A DNA stretch of 64,000 bases, taken from assembly GCA_039707465.1 (NCBI GenBank), contig CM077643.1:335512919-335576918 (forward strand), read 5' to 3'. The notes beneath the pieces are model-generated. The model was given only the letters and a program-made list of their open reading frames with translations. It was not told the origin of the DNA and searched no databases. Source of the DNA: Rhabdophis nuchalis. Lineage: Eukaryota; Chordata; Lepidosauria; Squamata; Natricidae. Position numbers and translations under genes: made by a program. Each line of letters begins with the position of its first letter. The first letter of the stretch is position 1. Below, piece by piece: positions 63,341-64,000 of the stretch.

Positions 63341-64000
63341 ATGTATTCCAGAGCAAGCCTGCTATCGCTGCGAGAGTCCCCGCTCTCGCAGGTATGGCCC
63401 CCTGATTTATCTAGGGCCCATCTTGATGATGGTATTGTGAATCCGAAGAGATGGGCGAAGCGCGGCCTTAGGGGATTTTTAGTTTTTAATTTATTTAAAT
63501 TATCTTTCTTAGGGGGTTCAAGGGAGGGGGGTAGATATAGACAGATGGAGATTGAAACAGTGATCAATAGTAAGGGCCAGGATAGCAGTCAACGGCGGGA
63601 AGCGGAAGGCGAAAGGAAGGGGGATACTCGAGTCGTTCCACAGGAGGGCATACCAATTCAGAGGGTCGTGGGGAGACGCAGGACCGAGGGGAGACAATTT
63701 TCATCCTCCCGGTTGGTGGCACGTAGCCGTTGGTTGCAAACGGTCGGGTGCCACAACCCCCGCAGGCTAGGTGGCCAGGGAATACAGAGCCAGGGTCTGC
63801 GGCTGATGTTTTGCAACGCCAGGTCCGTTGTCAACAAAGCCCCCCTCATTAGTGACCTTGTGTCAGAGGGGGAGCCGGACCTGGTAGAAATTGCGGAAAC
63901 CTGGTTGGGCCACGAGGGAGGACTTCCCCTCGTTGAAATGTGCCCAACAGGCTACCGCGCATTTCATCAGCCGCGGGCCCTAGGCAGGGGTGGTGGGGTA
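63341..64000 (+). CDS. L2-clade LINE ORF2, N-terminus with endonuclease start (partial)
   Basis: The product would be the endonuclease/reverse transcriptase that copies the LINE into the genome. The frame opens at ATG 63341, preceded by an in-frame stop about 24 nt upstream, and stays open for 220 codons to the window edge. The N-terminus MYSRASLLSLRESPLSQ has the YSRxxLLxLR motif usual for L2/CR1-type ORF2. After a basic linker (about 45-155) comes FCNARSVVNKAPLISDLVSE, the NARS(V)xNK start of the AP-like endonuclease. It continues with DLVEIAETWLGHEGG (the catalytic-Glu region, here AETWL instead of the usual TETWL) and CPTGYRAFHQPRALGRGGGV. No frameshift is visible. Later endonuclease motifs and the RT lie outside. 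Confidence 0.9.
   Translation, partial: MYSRASLLSLRESPLSQVWPPDLSRAHLDDGIVNPKRWAKRGLRGFLVFNLFKLSFLGGSREGGRYRQMEIETVINSKGQDSSQRREAEGERKGDTRVVPQEGIPIQRVVGRRRTEGRQFSSSRLVARSRWLQTVGCHNPRRLGGQGIQSQGLRLMFCNARSVVNKAPLISDLVSEGEPDLVEIAETWLGHEGGLPLVEMCPTGYRAFHQPRALGRGGGV

Larger units (their letters stand above)
62230..64000 (+). mobile_element. 5'-complete L2-clade LINE (runs off the window)
   Basis: Begins near ctgcgcttgcgcgaagatgg and has a GC-rich leader with short repeats, then an AT-rich stretch (63060-63340), then the ORF2-type frame opening at 63341. All other L2 copies here are 3' fragments, so this is the only one with a 5' end. The exact first base and any target duplication cannot be fixed, because the 3' end lies outside the window. 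Confidence 0.85.

Noticed and set aside
37326..64000. VEGFA exons expected from mammalian gene order
   Set aside because: No VEGFA signal peptide or cystine-knot exon was recognised on either strand; the gene is probably beyond the right edge.

Overview
This window is vertebrate nuclear DNA, almost certainly from a squamate reptile and most likely a snake. The evidence is the repeat content: CR1 and L2-clade LINEs, Sauria-type and other tRNA-derived SINEs, hAT and mariner/Tigger MITEs, a Helitron-like element and an L1. The coding exons are also typical of vertebrates, being short and separated by kilobase introns. Nothing looks prokaryotic.

Two real genes can be read. RSPH9 (radial spoke head protein 9, plus strand) contributes only its last coding exon, at 8178-8338; its other exons must lie left of the window. 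MRPS18A (mitochondrial ribosomal protein, now called mL66, minus strand) is complete. Its six coding exons run from the ATG at 36831 to the stop at 10344, joining 36831-36732, 32553-32522, 30594-30490, 23890-23767, 22178-22115 and 10488-10344. They total 570 nt, or 189 codons plus stop, with every splice phase consistent. The two genes are tail-to-tail, as in mammals. The MRPS18A promoter is a small GC-rich block at about 36825-36960 with a YY1-type motif over the start codon, a CCAAT box and a GC box. From 37 kb to the right edge I find no host coding exon. In mammals the next gene on that side is VEGFA; no exon of it was recognised here.

The rest is introns and intergenic DNA rich in repeats. 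Left part (1-10 kb): RSPH9 intron and 3' flank with L2, SINE, CR1 and hAT pieces. MRPS18A intron 5 (10.5-22.1 kb) holds a Helitron-like element of about 1.8 kb with a long internal inverted repeat and a minisatellite, plus several MITEs. Intron 4 starts directly with an L2 LINE. Intron 3 has two CR1 copies in inverted orientation and a perfect hAT MITE. Intron 1 has a palindromic MITE, a Tigger MITE and an L2 fragment.

The right part (37-64 kb) has two standout elements. One is a 2.0 kb L1 at 50182-52178 (minus) that has a 5' UTR, an intact 282-residue ORF1, a short 3' tail and an 11-bp target-site duplication, but no ORF2: a half-LINE. The other is the 5'-complete start of an L2-clade LINE at about 62230-64000 (plus), with a promoter-like GC-rich leader and an open frame of 220 codons into the endonuclease domain that runs off the window. 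A 217-bp solo LTR at 58011-58227 is also well defined.

The observations most worth following are the L2 sequence that supplies the splice donor of MRPS18A exon 4, the ORF1-only L1, a family of nearly perfect palindromic hAT MITEs (one about 150 bp upstream of the MRPS18A start codon), and the 5'-complete L2.
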